From NCBI GenBank assembly GCA_030950875.1, contig JAUZQS010000057.1, positions 1 to 7,165 on the forward strand: a DNA stretch of 7,165 nt, read 5' to 3'. A program made the translations under genes and the position numbers. The stretch comes from Mariprofundaceae bacterium (GTDB lineage Bacteria; Pseudomonadota; Zetaproteobacteria; Mariprofundales; Mariprofundaceae). The notes beneath the pieces were generated by a model that ran no database searches, was not told the origin of the DNA, and saw only the letters and a program-made list of their open reading frames with translations. Positions 1 to 6,719 of this stretch are shown piece by piece. Each line of letters starts with the position of its first letter. Position 1 is the stretch's first letter.

Positions 1-840
1 AGCCATATTATCTTCAGACATTTTCATTTTTTTAGCTGTGGCTCTTAAAATACGGATATTGGCTTGATGTGGAATCAACCAATCTACATCAGATTGTTGC
101 ATATGATGCTTTTCAAGCACTTCACCAACCACTTCGCTTAATTTGCTAACAGCCACACGAAATACTTCATTACCCTTCATTTCAACGGCTGCAACACCCG
201 CAGCATCAACGCGAAAATCCACTTTTTTACCTGGTGCATTGCCTTCATATTTATGTTCAGCCATCAACAAATGCCGATACGAACCATCACAATGCAATAC
301 AGAGCCAATGATGCCGCCCTGCACTTCTTTGGCTTCTAAAACCACAGCGCCAGCACCGTCACCAAACAACACGCAGGTATTGCGATCTGTCCAATCCACA
401 ATACGTGACATAGATTCTGCACCAATCAACAAAACTCGCTTAAACATACCAGAGCGCATCATGCCATCCACTTGAGCCAAACCATAAACAAAGCCCGAGC
501 AAACTGCTTGAATGTCCCAAGCTGGAAAATCTTTCCCACCTAGTTTGTATTGCACAATACTCGCTGTTGATGGAAAAATCATATCGGGTGTGGTTGTGGC
601 AACCACCAATGCATCAATGTCATTGATTGTAATGCCCGCATCCTCTAAAGCTTGGTTTGCAGCAGCAGCTCCCAAATCAGATGTTTGTTGATCTTCTGCA
701 AGGATATGTCGTTGCGTGATACCTGTACGATCACGAATCCATTCATCGGAGGTATCTACCATGGTAGATAACTCTTCATTACTTAAAATTCGTTCAGGCA
801 AATAACCACCAACACCAATAATATGGGTTGTTAAGTTCAT
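1..840 (-). CDS. fabH: Beta-ketoacyl-ACP synthase III (FabH), 3' end cut by window edge
   Basis: FabH condenses acetyl-CoA with malonyl-ACP to start type II fatty acid synthesis in the cytoplasm. The frame is open from the ATG at 840-838 to position 1, giving 280 residues; the family is about 320, so roughly 40 C-terminal residues are missing. Visible family landmarks are the N-terminal GVGGYLPE, the MVDTSDEWI and RTGI segments (about residues 27-41), the active-site Cys114 in a QAVCSGF context, the FGDGAGA glycine-rich loop, and the catalytic His258 in IPHQAN. The third catalytic residue, the Asn about 30 residues after this His, falls outside the window. The start overlaps the plsX stop by 4 nt (ATGA) and has no good Shine-Dalgarno, so translation is probably coupled to plsX. 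It is the last visible gene of the yceD-rpmF-plsX-fabH operon. Identity is very secure. Confidence 0.97.
   Translation of the reverse strand, partial: MNLTTHIIGVGGYLPERILSNEELSTMVDTSDEWIRDRTGITQRHILAEDQQTSDLGAAAANQALEDAGITINDIDALVVATTTPDMIFPSTASIVQYKLGGKDFPAWDIQAVCSGFVYGLAQVDGMMRSGMFKRVLLIGAESMSRIVDWTDRNTCVLFGDGAGAVVLEAKEVQGGIIGSVLHCDGSYRHLLMAEHKYEGNAPGKKVDFRVDAAGVAAVEMKGNEVFRVAVSKLSEVVGEVLEKHHMQQSDVDWLIPHQANIRILRATAKKMKMSEDNMA
753..770. repeat. 18-bp perfect palindrome inside fabH
   Basis: The 18 bases 753-770 (TATCTACC-AT-GGTAGATA) read identically on both strands. They encode about residues 24-30 of FabH, the conserved segment before TSDEW, so coding constraint explains part of it. It lies about 70 bp into the gene and could form a cruciform or small hairpin, or bind a dimeric regulator; no function is claimed. 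Confidence 0.6.
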
Positions 841-1868
841 GCTACATCTGCCATTTGATTCATGCTCTCTACTGTACGCTCAATAAGCTTTGCTTCAACT
901 TCCCGAATAGCCACATCAATGGCACAAGCATAAGCATAAGCATCTGCAGAGCCGTGACTTTTCACCACGATGCCATTTAAACCCAAAAGAGGTGCGCCAT
1001 TATGTTCGCTTGGGTGTAAGGAATCTTTCACCCTACGCAATGCACTACCAGCCAATAAAGCTCCAACTTTGGCAACCAGGGATGATGTCAGCTCTTGTTT
1101 AATTTGCGTTAACATCAATTTTGCCAAGCCTTCCATGGACTTCAAAGCAACATTGCCCACAAAACCATCACATACAACCACATCCACTTTATCTGTGAAT
1201 ATGTCTGTACCTTCGACATTACCAATGAAGTTTAAATTTGATTCACGCAAACGCGCCGCTGCGACTTTAATCACATCCGTGCCCTTGATATCTTCAGAAC
1301 CGATATTTAGCAAACCAACACGTGGTGATTCAATGCCTTCCGCCGCTTGCAAGTAACAACTTCCCATCACAGCAAATTGCACCAAATGCTCCGAAGAACA
1401 ATCAACATTGGCGCCAATATCAAGGAAGAAGGTGCTTCCTCCTGCGGCTGGAATCATGGATGATACAGCAGGGCGATCAATGCCAGGCAAAGTCTTTAAA
1501 ATAAACTTAGAAATGGCCATCAAAGCACCTGTATTCCCTGCACTTACCATGGCATCCCAGTCGCCATCGCGCAGAGCACGTGCACCAACATGAATAGAAG
1601 ACTGCTTTTTACGACGCAAGGCAACCGCTGGCGGGTCACACATCTCAATCACATCCACCGCTGGAATGATATCCACAACACCTTCCAAGCCTTTCTCACG
1701 CAACACTGGAAGCAATATTTCTGGTTGCCCACAAATACCGAATTTAACAGCTTTATTTTGTTTGGAGAGCACCTGAGACAATGCATCAATGACAACATGA
1801 GGGGCATGATCCCCACCATGCCCATCAACTAAAATTCGACTTATATTGGCCTCATCCATAGGAGGCAT
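837..1868 (-). CDS. plsX: Phosphate acyltransferase PlsX
   Basis: PlsX converts acyl-ACP and phosphate to acyl-phosphate, the donor PlsY uses to make lysophosphatidate; it is a peripheral membrane enzyme at the start of phospholipid synthesis. At 343 residues it has the usual length. Family motifs in order: SAGNTGA (109-115), LDIGANVDC (149-157), GLLNIG (185-190), DGFVGNVALK (234-243), GAPLLGLNG (291-299) and HGSADA (305-310). The ATG at 1868 is preceded by GGAAG four bases upstream and overlaps the rpmF stop by 1 nt (TAATG); an in-frame ATG three codons later is a possible alternative. It is followed by fabH with an ATGA overlap, the order known from many proteobacteria. One oddity: the normally near-invariant N-terminal DAMGGD reads DGHGGD here (residues 15-20). 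Everything else looks normal, so I infer an active enzyme. Confidence 0.97.
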   Translation of the reverse strand: MPPMDEANISRILVDGHGGDHAPHVVIDALSQVLSKQNKAVKFGICGQPEILLPVLREKGLEGVVDIIPAVDVIEMCDPPAVALRRKKQSSIHVGARALRDGDWDAMVSAGNTGALMAISKFILKTLPGIDRPAVSSMIPAAGGSTFFLDIGANVDCSSEHLVQFAVMGSCYLQAAEGIESPRVGLLNIGSEDIKGTDVIKVAAARLRESNLNFIGNVEGTDIFTDKVDVVVCDGFVGNVALKSMEGLAKLMLTQIKQELTSSLVAKVGALLAGSALRRVKDSLHPSEHNGAPLLGLNGIVVKSHGSADAYAYACAIDVAIREVEAKLIERTVESMNQMADVA

Positions 1869-2050
1869 TAAGCTTCCGCTTTCTCAAGAACCTCACGGCC
1901 TTTGTATTGACCACAGCCTTGGCATGCATGATGAGGGCGCATAGTCTCGCCACACTCAGGGCACTCGCTCATTGCTGCAACAGTAATACCATCATGGGAA
2001 CGACGCATATTACGTTTTGATTTACTGGTTTTTCTCTTTGGAACTGCCAT
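1868..2050 (-). CDS. rpmF: 50S ribosomal protein L32
   Basis: A 60-residue basic protein of the large ribosomal subunit. The start [19 protein letters not shown] is the diagnostic L32 N-terminus. The protein carries two CxxC pairs (Cys30/33 and Cys43/46), so it is the zinc-binding C+ form rather than the Cys-less paralogue some bacteria switch to under zinc limitation. The ATG at 2050 has a clear AGGAG Shine-Dalgarno at 2063-2059, eight bases upstream. It lies 54 nt downstream of the DUF177 gene and overlaps plsX by 1 nt, matching the widely conserved yceD-rpmF-plsX arrangement. No second L32 copy is visible in the window, so whether this organism also has a C- paralogue is unknown. Confidence 0.98.
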   Translation of the reverse strand: MAVPKRKTSKSKRNMRRSHDGITVAAMSECPECGETMRPHHACQGCGQYKGREVLEKAEA

Positions 2051-2104
2051 TTCACTTACTCCTACTCATTAACTGACGCTTTCCATGAATAAATATACTC
2101 ATCA

Positions 2105-2641
2105 TTAAGCATCAAATTTCATTTTTGCCAATGCCGCAAAGGGATTATCACTATCACCACCGTTACACTGACACACATCATGATTGAGGTTCACACCACA
2201 ACCCTGACACAAACCTTTACACGAATCCTTACATATTACACAAGGCTTCCATGCCAACCAAACTTCTTCACGCAAAACATCCACCAAATTCAATATTCCA
2301 GGTGGTGAAAGCACCTCTATATCCGCACGCTCTTCCTCATCCATAGTAAGCTGCTCTTCAAGCGCATAGCTCCGCATAGAATCGTTTTTGACCGCCCATT
2401 CAAACTCGCTCGCACAACGATCACACTGTCGCAATACCGATACTGACCACTCACCACGCAAAGTGTAAACATCATACGCCCGCTCAATCATTCCCTGCCA
2501 ATGGGCATCATGACACACATCCGGCAAAGCATTAACATCACCAATATCTGCATCCATCAAAGTCGCCGTAGAAATATCCATATCCCATGATTTTCCTGCT
2601 GCTGAAATATCCTGAAGATTGATGCAAACCTTATGTGACAC
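2105..2641 (-). CDS. yceD: YceD/DUF177 family protein, cysteine-rich, GTG start
   Basis: Member of the DUF177 (YceD) family, almost always encoded just upstream of rpmF and linked by published work on relatives to 23S rRNA accumulation and large-subunit assembly; the precise mechanism is not known. The 178-residue protein has the family's CDRC motif (Cys73, Cys76), a conserved NLVDVLREEVWLAW stretch (118-131), and a C-terminal cluster with CxxC (134, 137), CKGLCQGCGVNLN (141-153) and CQC (157-159), ending in the FAALAKMK tail. Nine cysteines in these spaced groups suggest metal binding, probably zinc. The start is GTG at 2641-2639, four bases after a strong GGAGG (2650-2646). An in-frame TAG at 2656-2654 rules out a longer protein, and the next in-frame ATG is about 20 codons in. 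It is the first gene of the operon, directly behind the promoter at 2680-2707. Confidence 0.93.
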   Translation of the reverse strand: MSHKVCINLQDISAAGKSWDMDISTATLMDADIGDVNALPDVCHDAHWQGMIERAYDVYTLRGEWSVSVLRQCDRCASEFEWAVKNDSMRSYALEEQLTMDEEERADIEVLSPPGILNLVDVLREEVWLAWKPCVICKDSCKGLCQGCGVNLNHDVCQCNGGDSDNPFAALAKMKFDA

Positions 2642-2645
2642 ACAG

Positions 2646-2650
2646 CCTCC
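2646..2650 (-). promoter_or_regulatory. Shine-Dalgarno of yceD deciding a GTG start
   Basis: A perfect GGAGG on the minus strand sits four bases before GTG at 2641-2639. The spacing is a little tighter than usual, but there is no ATG near it and an in-frame stop lies just upstream, so this site fixes the GTG as the start. Confidence 0.75.
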
Positions 2651-2679
2651 ACTCTAGCCAAACGACTAAAGAAGGCGGC

Positions 2680-2707
2680 ATTATGGTTATAGACTAGCGA
2701 TGGTCAA
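2680..2707 (-). promoter_or_regulatory. Sigma70-type promoter of the yceD-rpmF-plsX-fabH operon
   Basis: Reading the minus strand, a -35 box TTGACC (2707-2702) is followed after 16 bases by a -10 box CATAAT (2685-2680); each differs from consensus at one base. Transcription would start near 2673, giving a leader of about 30 nt that contains the GGAGG of yceD. Position, orientation and match all fit a main operon promoter. No further strong promoter is evident between yceD and rpmF, though an internal one cannot be excluded. Confidence 0.7.
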
Positions 2708-2770
2708 GCACCCTGCATGAGATGTGGAAAACTACAGTCATTATACAAAACACAATCTCTACTGAACTAC

Positions 2771-2800
2771 TTGCAAAAGTCTGGATGGATAAGGTACAAT
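2771..2800 (+). promoter_or_regulatory. Candidate promoter of the PilZ-like gene
   Basis: TTGCAA (2771-2776, four of six consensus bases) and TACAAT (2795-2800, five of six) are 18 bases apart. Transcription would start near 2807 and leave a leader of about 110 nt containing most of an inverted repeat. The -10 is good, the -35 moderate; the alternative at 2847-2875 has the reverse strengths. No regulator site is recognised. Confidence 0.35.
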
Positions 2801-2801
2801 T

Positions 2802-2826
2802 CCACTTTGAGTGAATTTGTAAGTGG
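2802..2826. repeat. Short inverted repeat in the leader of the PilZ-like gene
   Basis: CCACTT (2802-2807) and AAGTGG (2821-2826) form a perfect 6-bp inverted repeat with a 13-bp centre. It begins two bases after the TACAAT -10 candidate, spanning the predicted start site, a position suitable for an operator or a small 5' hairpin. No T run follows directly, so it is not an intrinsic terminator. It could be chance. Confidence 0.35.
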
Positions 2827-2846
2827 CTACTTTATATTTCAATTTT

Positions 2847-2875
2847 TTGACAAATACTTCAAGAGCATCTATTCC
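2847..2875 (+). promoter_or_regulatory. Alternative candidate promoter of the PilZ-like gene
   Basis: A perfect TTGACA (-35, 2847-2852) preceded by a T tract is followed after 17 bases by TATTCC (2870-2875), which matches only the first half of a -10 consensus. With so weak a -10 it would need an activator or may not be a promoter at all. It would give a short leader of about 35 nt. Confidence 0.25.
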
Positions 2876-2907
2876 ATGGTAGATGTACACGAAAAAAAAT
2901 GTAGGGT

Positions 2908-2912
2908 AAGGA
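2908..2912 (+). promoter_or_regulatory. Shine-Dalgarno of the PilZ-like gene
   Basis: AAGGA lies four bases before the ATG at 2917. An in-frame TAG at 2902-2904 with no other start after it makes this ATG the only reasonable start for the 541-residue frame. Confidence 0.75.
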
Positions 2913-2916
2913 TCTT

Positions 2917-4542
2917 ATGGTACAAGGAACAAGCACAGACGAAGCAAACCGCCTTATGCAAACAGTGTCTTTTGAACTGGACACTGACCTTCGACTGCAC
3001 CCTCAAAAACTTACACTCGGTAAAGCTGAACTTCTAACCGATGCTCTAACACTGCCATTTACTGATATTGAAAAGCGTTTGAGTCAATACATTTCAGGCA
3101 GTTCTAGCGATGAAAAACTTTTATTGCAGAAAGTTATTAAATCATATCTAGCCAAACTCAATGCGAATCCAATGATTCCACTGCATTACAGACTCAAAGT
3201 ATTAGGAAGATTTGAGCGCGAGTTGGAACTATTTGATGCTGAAATGACAGCAGCAGTACTCAATGCTCACAAAATCGGTGTCGATCTCGTCCGTAAAGCA
3301 GCGCGAAACGAACCTTCCTATTACCATATTTTAGTCGATATGGTCTCTAATGCGTTGGAATTAGCAGTTAAAATGTTGCGCATTGGCCTTGAGAAATATC
3401 AATCCCCCGCAGTCCTTACAACCCGGCAAGTGTTTGACCTTATGCGTCTTGGTCTGAGTGTTATTCCTGCGCTTAATCAACAAGATATATCTGAGAAAAA
3501 ACGTCTGTTTCAAGCTGTTGCTAATCATGAAATGGTACGCATGTTGGACTTTTACAGTAAAACACCCCATGAACAACAAATTATATGGCAAGAATTACAA
3601 CATCACACTGGTGTTCTAAAGCCTTATTTCCTCCGTAAGGCTGACAAACCAAAAAAAGTATCTGATGGAACTTTTATTATCACTTACTGTAGTCGACCCA
3701 ATGATGCAGCAAAAGTTACATCATCATTACCAGATGAGATTAACAGTGATCTAATTATTATGACTGCTGATCATTTTGTTGAACGGTTAATTACAGCCGT
3801 TGATCGCGTCGAAACAGTTTTAAAAAACCCAGATTTACAACGCAATGATTTGCATACCGAAGAAGCACTACACGGCACTATTATTGGCGGTAATGCTATT
3901 CTAACTACTTTACGTAGCCGCAATAGAAAAGCCGATCGCCAAACATATGCAGGCACACGCGTGGTCATTGAATGGGACGCTGCAAAAGCCTTTAAGGAAG
4001 CAAATGAAGCACAACTTTTGGATGAGTATGAGTTTGCCCCATCCGATCATATGACACCTGAAACGTGGTCTATCGTTGATATCAGCCAAAGCGGAACTGG
4101 GCTTGAAAGGTTGGGGAAGCAAATCCCTTCATCAGCTGTAAGCTCTCTGATCGGTATGAGTTGGATACCTCACAATAAAGAGCCAATGCTAGGCATTGTT
4201 AGCTGGCTCAAAGAAGTTAAATCTGGCGAACAGCGCATGGGCATTCACTTCTTTAAAGATGAATTCAAGATGTATCAAGGTATGATTATGGGCGGCTCAG
4301 TAGATGATAAATCCTTGGCTCGCAGCTGGCCTGTATTGGTCAAACCGGGAAAACGTTATCATACAGCTGTCTTCCCCGACTGCCGTATATATAAAAACAT
4401 GACATTTATACTCAGGCAAGATGGTAAGGGCGCTTACTTTAAAGTTGTCGAAATAACCAAAGGCGGTGCCAATTATTGCATCTGCTCCATTACACCTGCC
4501 AAAGAACTAAAAACCAAACAAAACTTTGATTTTGATAGCTAG
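2917..4542 (+). CDS. PilZ-like domain protein, candidate cyclic-di-GMP effector
   Basis: A 541-residue soluble protein with no signal peptide or membrane segment. Residues about 30-240 look mostly alpha-helical, with many amphipathic stretches and no motif I recognise. Residues about 330-447 resemble a PilZ domain: RKADR (337-341) matches the RxxxR c-di-GMP-binding motif, DISQSG (388-393) matches [D/N]xSxxG, and between and after them come strand-like segments including GIVSWLKEV (426-434) and RMGIHFF (440-446), like the hydrophobic strands ending PilZ barrels. The linker between the motifs (46 residues) is longer than in simple PilZ proteins. Residues about 447-530 look like a further beta-rich segment. 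The layout resembles large PilZ-like proteins of unknown function in other Proteobacteria. It is monocistronic, divergent from yceD, and convergent with orn with a 4-nt overlap. That it binds c-di-GMP is an inference from motifs; substrate, partner and location are unknown. Confidence 0.75.
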   Translation: MVQGTSTDEANRLMQTVSFELDTDLRLHPQKLTLGKAELLTDALTLPFTDIEKRLSQYISGSSSDEKLLLQKVIKSYLAKLNANPMIPLHYRLKVLGRFERELELFDAEMTAAVLNAHKIGVDLVRKAARNEPSYYHILVDMVSNALELAVKMLRIGLEKYQSPAVLTTRQVFDLMRLGLSVIPALNQQDISEKKRLFQAVANHEMVRMLDFYSKTPHEQQIIWQELQHHTGVLKPYFLRKADKPKKVSDGTFIITYCSRPNDAAKVTSSLPDEINSDLIIMTADHFVERLITAVDRVETVLKNPDLQRNDLHTEEALHGTIIGGNAILTTLRSRNRKADRQTYAGTRVVIEWDAAKAFKEANEAQLLDEYEFAPSDHMTPETWSIVDISQSGTGLERLGKQIPSSAVSSLIGMSWIPHNKEPMLGIVSWLKEVKSGEQRMGIHFFKDEFKMYQGMIMGGSVDDKSLARSWPVLVKPGKRYHTAVFPDCRIYKNMTFILRQDGKGAYFKVVEITKGGANYCICSITPAKELKTKQNFDFDS

Positions 4543-5093
4543 CCCGCATTTGTCCTAAAAAACTTTTCGCGATAAAACTTCAATTCGGCAATGGATTCAC
4601 GTACATCCGCCAGAGCCAAATGCTCCCCTGCCTTTGCTGGCACTTCAACATCAGGATGCCAGCGCTTAATCAATTCTTTGACCGTACTAACATCAATATT
4701 TCGATAGTGTAAATAAGCTTCTAATGTTGGCATATAAGGCACCAAAAAACGCCGATCTTGGTGAATTGAGTTACCACAAAGTGGTGATACTCCTTTGGGC
4801 ACATAGGCTTTAATAAAATCCAAACTTTGTTGTTCAGCGTCAAGCATCGAAACCGTTGAACTTCGTACTCTTTCCGATAGGCCTGAGTTGCCATGATGCT
4901 CTTTGCACCAATCACCCATCGCATCCAATACAGAATCAGGTTGATGAATCACGATATTTGGACCTTCTGTCACAATATTTAATTGCCCATCGGTAATAAT
5001 CGTGGCAATTTCAAGAATGGTATCGATATTCGGATCAAGGCCTGTCATTTCCAAGTCCATCCAAACCAAATAGTCTTTGCACTGCTGATTCAT
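4539..5093 (-). CDS. orn: Oligoribonuclease (DEDDh 3'-5' exonuclease)
   Basis: Orn degrades RNA dinucleotides to mononucleotides, the last step of RNA decay, and in other bacteria removes pGpG formed from cyclic-di-GMP. The 184-residue protein has the full DEDDh set: Asp13 and Glu15 in WMDLEMTGL, Asp113 in [11 protein letters not shown], and His158 and Asp163 in [12 protein letters not shown]. Length and the C-terminal FYREKFF helix fit the family. The ATG at 5093 has GAGG (5104-5101) seven bases upstream and overlaps the pdxB stop by 4 nt (ATGA), so it is the last gene of the BON-rfaE2-pdxB-orn operon and probably translationally coupled. Its stop overlaps that of the opposite-strand PilZ-like gene, and I see no terminator behind it. 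The residue just before the last catalytic Asp is Ala where relatives often have Asp; this is not a catalytic position. Confidence 0.97.
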   Translation of the reverse strand: MNQQCKDYLVWMDLEMTGLDPNIDTILEIATIITDGQLNIVTEGPNIVIHQPDSVLDAMGDWCKEHHGNSGLSERVRSSTVSMLDAEQQSLDFIKAYVPKGVSPLCGNSIHQDRRFLVPYMPTLEAYLHYRNIDVSTVKELIKRWHPDVEVPAKAGEHLALADVRESIAELKFYREKFFRTNAG

Positions 5094-6247
5094 CGTAACA
5101 CCTCTGAGTATCTTGCTTTTAATACCTGTGAAAGCACCTGCGATTGTTTATCCCATGCGCGCCGGATAGGATAATGTCGCCGTAAATAAATAAATTTCTC
5201 AGCTAGAGCATCTCTATCAAGGTTTGCACAACCCACCAAAGCCCTATGATCTTGTTTGATACAATACATGCCACTTACCTTATCATGCAAAGCTGACCAA
5301 GATTCAAGCGGCTCATCGTGAAGGCACGAAACATCGGGCAAATCATCACTCATATGCCATACAGGTTCAACCTTCAAATAATCACACATCGCTTCATAAA
5401 TATACTGTGTATTCGCAGCCTTCCCATCCAACGAGTGTCCCGCAATATGTGGTGTCGCAATCACACATTGTTTATGCCCTAACAATTCACGCGAAATGTT
5501 TGGCTCACCCTCCCAACAATCCAAAACAGCATACACATCCTGTTTACGATTCATCCAAGCCAACAAAGCAGTATTATCAACACAAGCACCACGCGCCGCA
5601 TTGATAACCACCTTGCCTTGAAATGATTTCAAGTGCACATCATCCAATAAGTGATACGTTTTATCTTGGCCTTCAGAAATCAACGGCGTATGTAATGTTA
5701 TGATATCAGCTTGACACAACAGCTCACTCAAACTTACAAAACCTTCATCACCTTCTAAACGTTGACGTGGAGGATCATTGACCAACACCTTGATACCTAA
5801 CGCCCTACAAATATTAACAAGCTGGCCGCCAATGCGCCCTGCCCCAATCACGCCCAAAACCATCAATGACAAATCAATTTTGTGCTGCATGTGCAATTCT
5901 AATAAGGCAGCCAATATATATTCTAAAACAGAGCCAGTCGATGAGCCTGCAGCTGTTGCCCAAGCAACACCATGAGCATCAAGCCATGTTTTATCATAAT
6001 GGTCATCGCCAATAGTTGCTGTTCCAGCAAACCGCACGTTTGAACCTGCAAGCAACGCTCCATTAACCTTTGTGCCCGTTCTCGTTAATAATATATCAAT
6101 ATCTTTTACTGTTTCAGCTGTAATATCTTTGGGCGGCAACACACATAAATCAACATCATAGCCTGACAAGTGTGCGCATGCCGATTGCACACCCCAAATA
6201 TGTTCATCAGCAATTATTTTTAGTGGTTTTAACGCCAATTCATGCAT
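5090..6247 (-). CDS. pdxB: Erythronate-4-phosphate dehydrogenase PdxB
   Basis: PdxB oxidises 4-phosphoerythronate to 2-oxo-3-hydroxy-4-phosphobutanoate, the second step of the branch of pyridoxal 5'-phosphate synthesis that starts from erythrose 4-phosphate. The 385 residues show a D-2-hydroxyacid dehydrogenase fold: [10 protein letters not shown] (76-85), SVLEY (106-110), a Rossmann GxGxxG (Gly135, 137, 140) with Asp158 at the end of the following strand (NAD preference), and the catalytic triad Arg219 (NAARGACVD), Glu248 (WEGEP) and His267 (TPHIAG). The HSLDGKA segment after the catalytic His and the C-terminal LRRHYPIRR (355-363) of the PdxB-specific dimerisation domain separate it from SerA and other paralogues. 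The ATG at 6247 overlaps rfaE2 by 8 nt; typical PdxB starts align near residue 9, so a short N-terminal extension or a TTG start at codon 4 is possible. The orn gene follows with a 4-nt overlap. Confidence 0.94.
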   Translation of the reverse strand: MHELALKPLKIIADEHIWGVQSACAHLSGYDVDLCVLPPKDITAETVKDIDILLTRTGTKVNGALLAGSNVRFAGTATIGDDHYDKTWLDAHGVAWATAAGSSTGSVLEYILAALLELHMQHKIDLSLMVLGVIGAGRIGGQLVNICRALGIKVLVNDPPRQRLEGDEGFVSLSELLCQADIITLHTPLISEGQDKTYHLLDDVHLKSFQGKVVINAARGACVDNTALLAWMNRKQDVYAVLDCWEGEPNISRELLGHKQCVIATPHIAGHSLDGKAANTQYIYEAMCDYLKVEPVWHMSDDLPDVSCLHDEPLESWSALHDKVSGMYCIKQDHRALVGCANLDRDALAEKFIYLRRHYPIRRAWDKQSQVLSQVLKARYSEVLR

Positions 6248-6719
6248 CCAAAGCTATAATTTTCTGTATCAATCGCGTTGATGAATAACCGTCCAAAAAT
6301 GCAATAGTTGTCACCTCACCACCAGCAGCTTGCACAACATCTGCCCCAACAATATTATCAATTGTGTAATCACCACCTTTCACCAAAACATCAGGCAGTA
6401 AAGCCGAAATTAAATTGAGGGGTGTATCTTCTGAAAAAACCACAACCTTATCGACAGGTTTTAAAGCCATTAACATCATTGCTCGGTCCTTTAAAGAGTT
6501 GATAGGACGTCCATTACCCTTCAGGCGACCAATAGAAGCATCATCATTTAAACCAATAATTAGTATATCACCGAGTGCTTTAGCATCTTGCAAATAGGCG
6601 ATATGCCCAGGGTGTAATAAATCAAAACAGCCATTGGTAAACACCACTCGCTTGCCTTGCTCTTTCCATATTTTACGCTGTTGGCAAAGCTTTTCCAATG
6701 CCAGTAATGAATCCTCCAT
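6240..6719 (-). CDS. rfaE2: D-glycero-beta-D-manno-heptose 1-phosphate adenylyltransferase (stand-alone HldE C-terminal domain)
   Basis: Transfers AMP from ATP to heptose 1-phosphate, giving ADP-heptose for the LPS inner core. The 159-residue cytidylyltransferase-like protein has TNGCFDLLHPGH (28-39) with the HxGH nucleotide-binding motif, GRLKGNGRPI (64-73), DTPLNLI (98-104), VLVKGGDY (111-118) and the terminal GYSSTRLIQKI (144-154), all matching the adenylyltransferase half of E. coli HldE. The kinase half is absent and not encoded beside it, so a separate rfaE1-type kinase should exist elsewhere. The ATG at 6719 overlaps the upstream BON gene stop by 1 nt (TAATG) with no good Shine-Dalgarno, suggesting coupled translation. 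Related nucleotidyltransferases such as TagD or glycerol-3-phosphate cytidylyltransferases are less likely given the GRLKG and KGGDY motifs. Confidence 0.93.
   Translation of the reverse strand: MEDSLLALEKLCQQRKIWKEQGKRVVFTNGCFDLLHPGHIAYLQDAKALGDILIIGLNDDASIGRLKGNGRPINSLKDRAMMLMALKPVDKVVVFSEDTPLNLISALLPDVLVKGGDYTIDNIVGADVVQAAGGEVTTIAFLDGYSSTRLIQKIIALDA

Larger units (their letters stand above)
2642..2916. other. Divergent intergenic region between yceD and the PilZ-like gene
   Basis: This 275-bp stretch separates two divergent starts. It is AT-rich compared with its flanks and holds the minus-strand operon promoter (2680-2707), two candidate plus-strand promoters (2771-2800 and 2847-2875), an inverted repeat (2802-2826) and the Shine-Dalgarno of the plus-strand gene (2908-2912). 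A 106-codon open frame beginning at 2717 on the plus strand has no ribosome binding site and overlaps the PilZ-like gene in another frame, so I do not call it. I see no convincing terminator or structured RNA. Confidence 0.7.

Noticed and set aside
924..940. Short tandem repeat GCATAA in plsX
   Set aside because: Only two and a half copies of 6 bp, encoding the Ala-Tyr-Ala-Tyr run of a conserved PlsX segment; no sign of a variable repeat.
143..1832. Several plus-strand open frames opposite fabH and plsX (for example 143-475 and 970-1356)
   Set aside because: They are antisense shadows of two genes whose identity is certain, and their translations are low-complexity with no ribosome binding sites.
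2874..2884. CCATGGTAGAT upstream of the PilZ-like gene, also found in the fabH palindrome (760-770 vicinity)
   Set aside because: An 11-bp match with only half of the palindrome; one shared word between two sites is not enough to propose a common regulator site.
2717..3037. Open frame of 106 codons on the plus strand in the divergent intergenic region
   Set aside because: It has no Shine-Dalgarno, starts close to the opposite-strand promoter, has no recognisable protein features, and its second half overlaps the well-supported PilZ-like gene in another frame.
3361..4122. Minus-strand open frames inside the PilZ-like gene
   Set aside because: Short, without start signals or family features; the plus-strand frame is continuous and has a good start.
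4519..4534. CAAAA/TTTTG inverted repeat near the end of the PilZ-like gene as a terminator for either strand
   Set aside because: The stem is only five A-T-rich pairs with a single G-C pair, too weak for an intrinsic terminator, and it lies inside coding sequence.
6712..6716. GGAGG just after the rfaE2 ATG as a Shine-Dalgarno for a later start
   Set aside because: No ATG or GTG follows at suitable spacing; only CTG or a too-distant TTG, and the upstream TAATG junction is a normal coupled start.
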